Source: CAYPTJ01 sp964413845 (lineage in GTDB: Bacteria; Patescibacteriota; WWE3; 9FT-COMBO-53-11). Taken from it: 5,899 bases of DNA. Positions 4,504-5,899 of the stretch are shown in pieces; position 1 is the first letter of the stretch; each line of letters starts with the position of its first letter. The notes under the pieces were generated by a model. It was not told the origin of the DNA. It made no database searches and saw nothing but the letters and a program-made list of their open reading frames with translations. The position numbers and the translations under genes are program-made. The stretch spans positions 1 to 5,899 of the forward strand of contig CAYPTJ010000014.1 in assembly GCA_964413845.1 (NCBI GenBank). Reading direction: 5' to 3'.

Positions 4504-5508
4504 ATGAGAAAATTCCTGATTGTCTTTTTGCTGTTTCTGTCGGCCACGCTTTCACCAATGACCGCGATCGCCGAGGAGCCGGATGCCTTTACGGCTCGGC
4601 TTCTTCGAGAGATCGATGCCATGGAAACCACATCCCGAAAAGAAATCGGAGCGGCGATGGCGCCAAGAGGAGACACTCTCCTCGGAAAAACCATCGTTAT
4701 CAGTAGCGAACAACGAAGCATCTCTGGGGTGATCGATCAGATCCTGATTGAGCTTGGAGTCTCAACCGAAATCGGACCTGTGGCCCCCTTTGAGATCAAT
4801 GAGTCAGATTATGAAAAAACGATCTGGTTTATGGCGATCGTTCAAGCGACGACCGACGGGCTGGAAAAGCGGCAGTTTTCCCTACCAAACGAAGTAGTCT
4901 GCGAGGATATCAAAAACTCCGGGAGAACCTTTGGCTATTTCGATCCTTACGGCTTTTATCCGGGTTGCCCGATCGTCATCCCAAGGGATTTTTCCGACGT
5001 TAGAAGGCTTATTACCAAACACTCGGCCACCATGCAAGAAACCTGGGGAGTGGTATTGCCAGATAACTTCTTGCCTTGGAACTGCCCCCAGCAAAACTGG
5101 CCACCTTCCTACGGGAAACAGCTCTGGGGAATTATCAGCCGCTACGGGTTGCCCGTCGTGCCGACGAAAACCCCAAAGCCAGAAAGGACGAGAACGCCAG
5201 TAGCGCCAACGGCGACACCGACAGTAACACAGACGCCGGTGGGCACGCTCACGCCCCAGCCAACAGCGACAGCAACGACAACGCCTATACCCCCGAATGG
5301 TGAGAGTTTCTCGACAAGCAAGGCGATCATCGCCTTGTTACTATTGCTGCTCATTGTCTTTGGTTTCAGTGGCGCAATATCGAACTTCAGCACAAAGTAC
5401 GGTACCGATCTTATGCTCTTCACGATTGGGGCGATTGCCTTCACAGTCGCAATTATGTGGCTGCTTTCAATCGTGGAACTGATAAAGATCGACTTCATCG
5501 GGTTCTAA
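4504..5508 (+). CDS. Secreted protein with Thr/Pro stalk and two C-terminal membrane helices
   Basis: ATG 4504 has GGGGAGG at 4492-4498, within the end of the preceding gene. The 334-aa product begins with a signal peptide (likely cleavage after AIA, residues 21-23). An extracellular domain of about 195 residues follows, with four Cys, three near the middle to end (for example CPIVIP, NCPQQNW), which could form disulfides. Residues about 219-264 are a Thr/Pro/Ala-rich stalk (repeated TPT, TATPT units). Two hydrophobic helices follow, about 274-291 and 303-323. The layout places a folded domain outside, held off the membrane by the stalk. No family is recognised. The neighbours are a lipoprotein and a polytopic membrane protein, suggesting a surface complex. 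The two-helix tail loosely recalls VirB2-type pilin hydrophobic regions, but I would not assign it. Confidence 0.85.
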   Translation: MRKFLIVFLLFLSATLSPMTAIAEEPDAFTARLLREIDAMETTSRKEIGAAMAPRGDTLLGKTIVISSEQRSISGVIDQILIELGVSTEIGPVAPFEINESDYEKTIWFMAIVQATTDGLEKRQFSLPNEVVCEDIKNSGRTFGYFDPYGFYPGCPIVIPRDFSDVRRLITKHSATMQETWGVVLPDNFLPWNCPQQNWPPSYGKQLWGIISRYGLPVVPTKTPKPERTRTPVAPTATPTVTQTPVGTLTPQPTATATTTPIPPNGESFSTSKAIIALLLLLLIVFGFSGAISNFSTKYGTDLMLFTIGAIAFTVAIMWLLSIVELIKIDFIGF

Positions 5509-5519
5509 AAGGAGGAGAC

Positions 5520-5899
5520 ATGGAGAAGCATAGTGGTCGGGCTTACAACATCACGAACCTCACCCAGGGGTTCTATCAGCTTGTCCTTGCGGCGCTCCTA
5601 TCAGGACTTTTTTCGAGGGGCGTCATCGAGGCAGTCGAGGTTCTTTCTGGGCCAGGAGATGAGTGGGCGCTTATGTGGACTCTGTTGCAGGTAACACTCA
5701 TGCTCGGTGTCCCGCTGGTGTACTTTGAGCTGAAAAAAACCGGATCCATCAAGGGAGCGTTCTTTGAACACTACCTTAATGTTATCCCAATCTCGCTCGC
5801 CCTGATCTTTCCGATCAGAATGAGCCAGCTGTCACTGATCTACCTTGGATTGGGCATCTACAACCTTGTCCAGTATTTTCATGGTTGGAGATGGTTGGC
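5520..5899 (+). CDS. Polytopic membrane protein, 3' end beyond the window
   Basis: ATG 5520 follows AAAGGAGGAG (5508-5517). The frame stays open to the window end (126 codons seen, no stop). Four hydrophobic segments are visible: residues about 18-35, 49-71, 86-100 and 104-120. The charged loops are short, with a basic FELKKTGSIKG loop after the second helix. The N-terminal 17 residues are polar without a cleavable signal. No family is recognised from this portion. It starts 11 bases after the stalked membrane protein and is probably the third gene of the operon driven from 3615. Confidence 0.8.
   Translation, partial: MEKHSGRAYNITNLTQGFYQLVLAALLSGLFSRGVIEAVEVLSGPGDEWALMWTLLQVTLMLGVPLVYFELKKTGSIKGAFFEHYLNVIPISLALIFPIRMSQLSLIYLGLGIYNLVQYFHGWRWL

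Noticed and set aside
5142..5498. 118-aa open frame on the - strand
   Set aside because: Its Val/Gly-rich repeats are the reverse complement of the Thr/Pro stalk codons, and it lacks independent support.

Overview
The window holds a run of small, mostly unrecognised genes, nearly all on the + strand. They are organised as short transcription units with strong Shine-Dalgarno sites and clear hairpin terminators. Base composition is moderate. There are no rRNA, tRNA, CRISPR, transposase, integrase, phage-structural or replication genes, so neither the replicon type nor the organism can be fixed from the sequence. The lipobox signal peptides and the long Thr/Pro-rich stalks resemble cell-surface proteins common in Chloroflexota (Anaerolineae-like) and some candidate-phyla bacteria; this is a weak inference. 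Standard use of TGA as stop is supported by several genes whose TGA sits just before a terminator.

Layout. (1) 29-748: one reading frame broken by a single in-frame TGA at 422-424, so it appears as a 131-aa ORF and a downstream remainder (ATG at 494). A terminator follows at 756-796. (2) 869-1221: a tiny cassette with an extended -10 promoter, two micro-ORFs (33 and 41 aa) with good ribosome sites, and a perfect-stem terminator. (3) 1229-2773: a candidate promoter, a 20-codon basic leader ORF, a 349-aa lipoprotein, a 92-aa three-helix membrane protein, and a hairpin. (4) 2789-3127: a 112-aa helical cytosolic protein, ending at a terminator shared with the convergent gene. (5) 3196-3528 on the - strand: a 110-aa protein with two tandem CxxCGxxFxxH zinc-type motifs. 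(6) 3615-5899: a strong promoter back-to-back with the promoter of the zinc-motif gene, driving an apparent operon of a 266-aa lipoprotein, a 334-aa secreted protein with a Thr/Pro stalk and two C-terminal membrane helices, and a polytopic membrane protein cut by the window end.

Function. Five of the products are predicted to be membrane-bound or lipid-anchored (two lipoproteins, one stalked membrane protein, two polytopic proteins), plus the 41-aa single-helix peptide, so the region looks like an accessory envelope locus. None of the proteins could be assigned to a named family from sequence alone, and no biochemical function is claimed. The most notable points are the in-frame stop in gene 1, the micro-ORF cassette, the leader ORF before the first lipoprotein, the tandem zinc-motif protein and the divergent promoter pair.
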